From contig SCPW01000374.1 in NCBI GenBank assembly GCA_004298605.1, positions 1 to 6,578 of the forward strand: a stretch of 6,578 bases of DNA, given 5' to 3'. This document shows, one piece after another, positions 6,483-6,578 of the stretch. The notes beneath the pieces are model-generated. The model was not told the origin of the DNA and did not search any database. It saw only the letters and a program-made list of their open reading frames with translations. How positions within the stretch are numbered: position 1 is the first letter of the stretch; the number at the start of each line of letters is the position of its first letter. The DNA comes from Gallionella sp. (lineage in GTDB: Bacteria; Pseudomonadota; Gammaproteobacteria; Burkholderiales; Gallionellaceae). The position numbers were made by a program, and so were the translations under genes.

Positions 6483-6578
6483 GAAAACTGCTGAAGAAGC
6501 AGAGCTATTCGGGCTTATTGCAGGCCTATGTTTATGCCGGCATCATCAGTTCCGGCCCGTGGATACTGTCGATCATCG
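6458..6578 (+). CDS. pelG: PelG, MOP-superfamily Pel membrane transporter (3' partial)
   Basis: PelG is a polytopic inner-membrane protein of the MOP exporter superfamily (about 12 helices, about 450 residues in the family) that moves the Pel chain across the inner membrane with PelD and PelE. Only the first 40 codons are in the window. The start MAGIGFELRKLLKKQSYSG is the typical PelG N-terminus: an amphipathic basic segment, then the beginning of the first membrane helix (AYVYAGIISSGPWILSII). The ATG lies inside pelF in another frame and overlaps its end by 25 bases, with no good ribosome site, which implies translational coupling. The start is chosen because the family N-terminus begins exactly there. 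Confidence 0.93.
   Translation, partial: MAGIGFELRKLLKKQSYSGLLQAYVYAGIISSGPWILSII

Overview
The window holds most of a pel exopolysaccharide operon. In order on the + strand it carries the 3' part of pelB, then complete pelC, pelD, pelE and pelF, and the first 40 codons of pelG. pelA and the 5' part of pelB would lie to the left, and the rest of pelG to the right. High GC, the gene order and the protein style suggest a betaproteobacterium or a close relative. That placement is an inference; no rRNA or other marker gene is present.

Layout: 3-1937 is PelB (periplasmic TPR scaffold plus outer-membrane beta-barrel). 1948-2475 is PelC (outer-membrane lipoprotein). 2476-2596 is the only real intergenic gap, and most of it is a paired inverted-repeat element. 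2597-3937 is PelD (inner-membrane c-di-GMP receptor). 3940-4953 is PelE (inner-membrane TPR protein). 4950-6482 is PelF (cytosolic glycosyltransferase). 6458 to the right edge is PelG (MOP-type membrane transporter). From pelD onward the genes are 2 nt apart or overlapping, so they read as one translationally coupled unit.

Known biology of the family: PelF polymerises a GalNAc/GlcNAc-rich cationic polymer from UDP-sugars. PelD, PelE and PelG form the inner-membrane synthase and transport complex, switched on when PelD binds c-di-GMP. PelA (not in the window) processes the polymer in the periplasm. PelB and PelC form the export route through the outer membrane. The PelD here keeps the RxxD binding motif, so c-di-GMP control is expected to operate.

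The oddities are in the DNA rather than in the gene content. (1) The first 74 bases are an exact reverse complement of bases 123-196. This looks like a fold-back artefact at a contig end, so the apparent N-terminus of PelB is probably false. (2) A palindromic CTCTCCCGC/GCGGGAGAG repeat is translated in frame inside PelB. (3) A REPIN-like pair of inverted 24-bp repeats sits directly in front of pelD and takes the place where a normal upstream leader would be. I found no previously undescribed system; the locus is a recognisable Pel cluster with mobile-repeat decoration.
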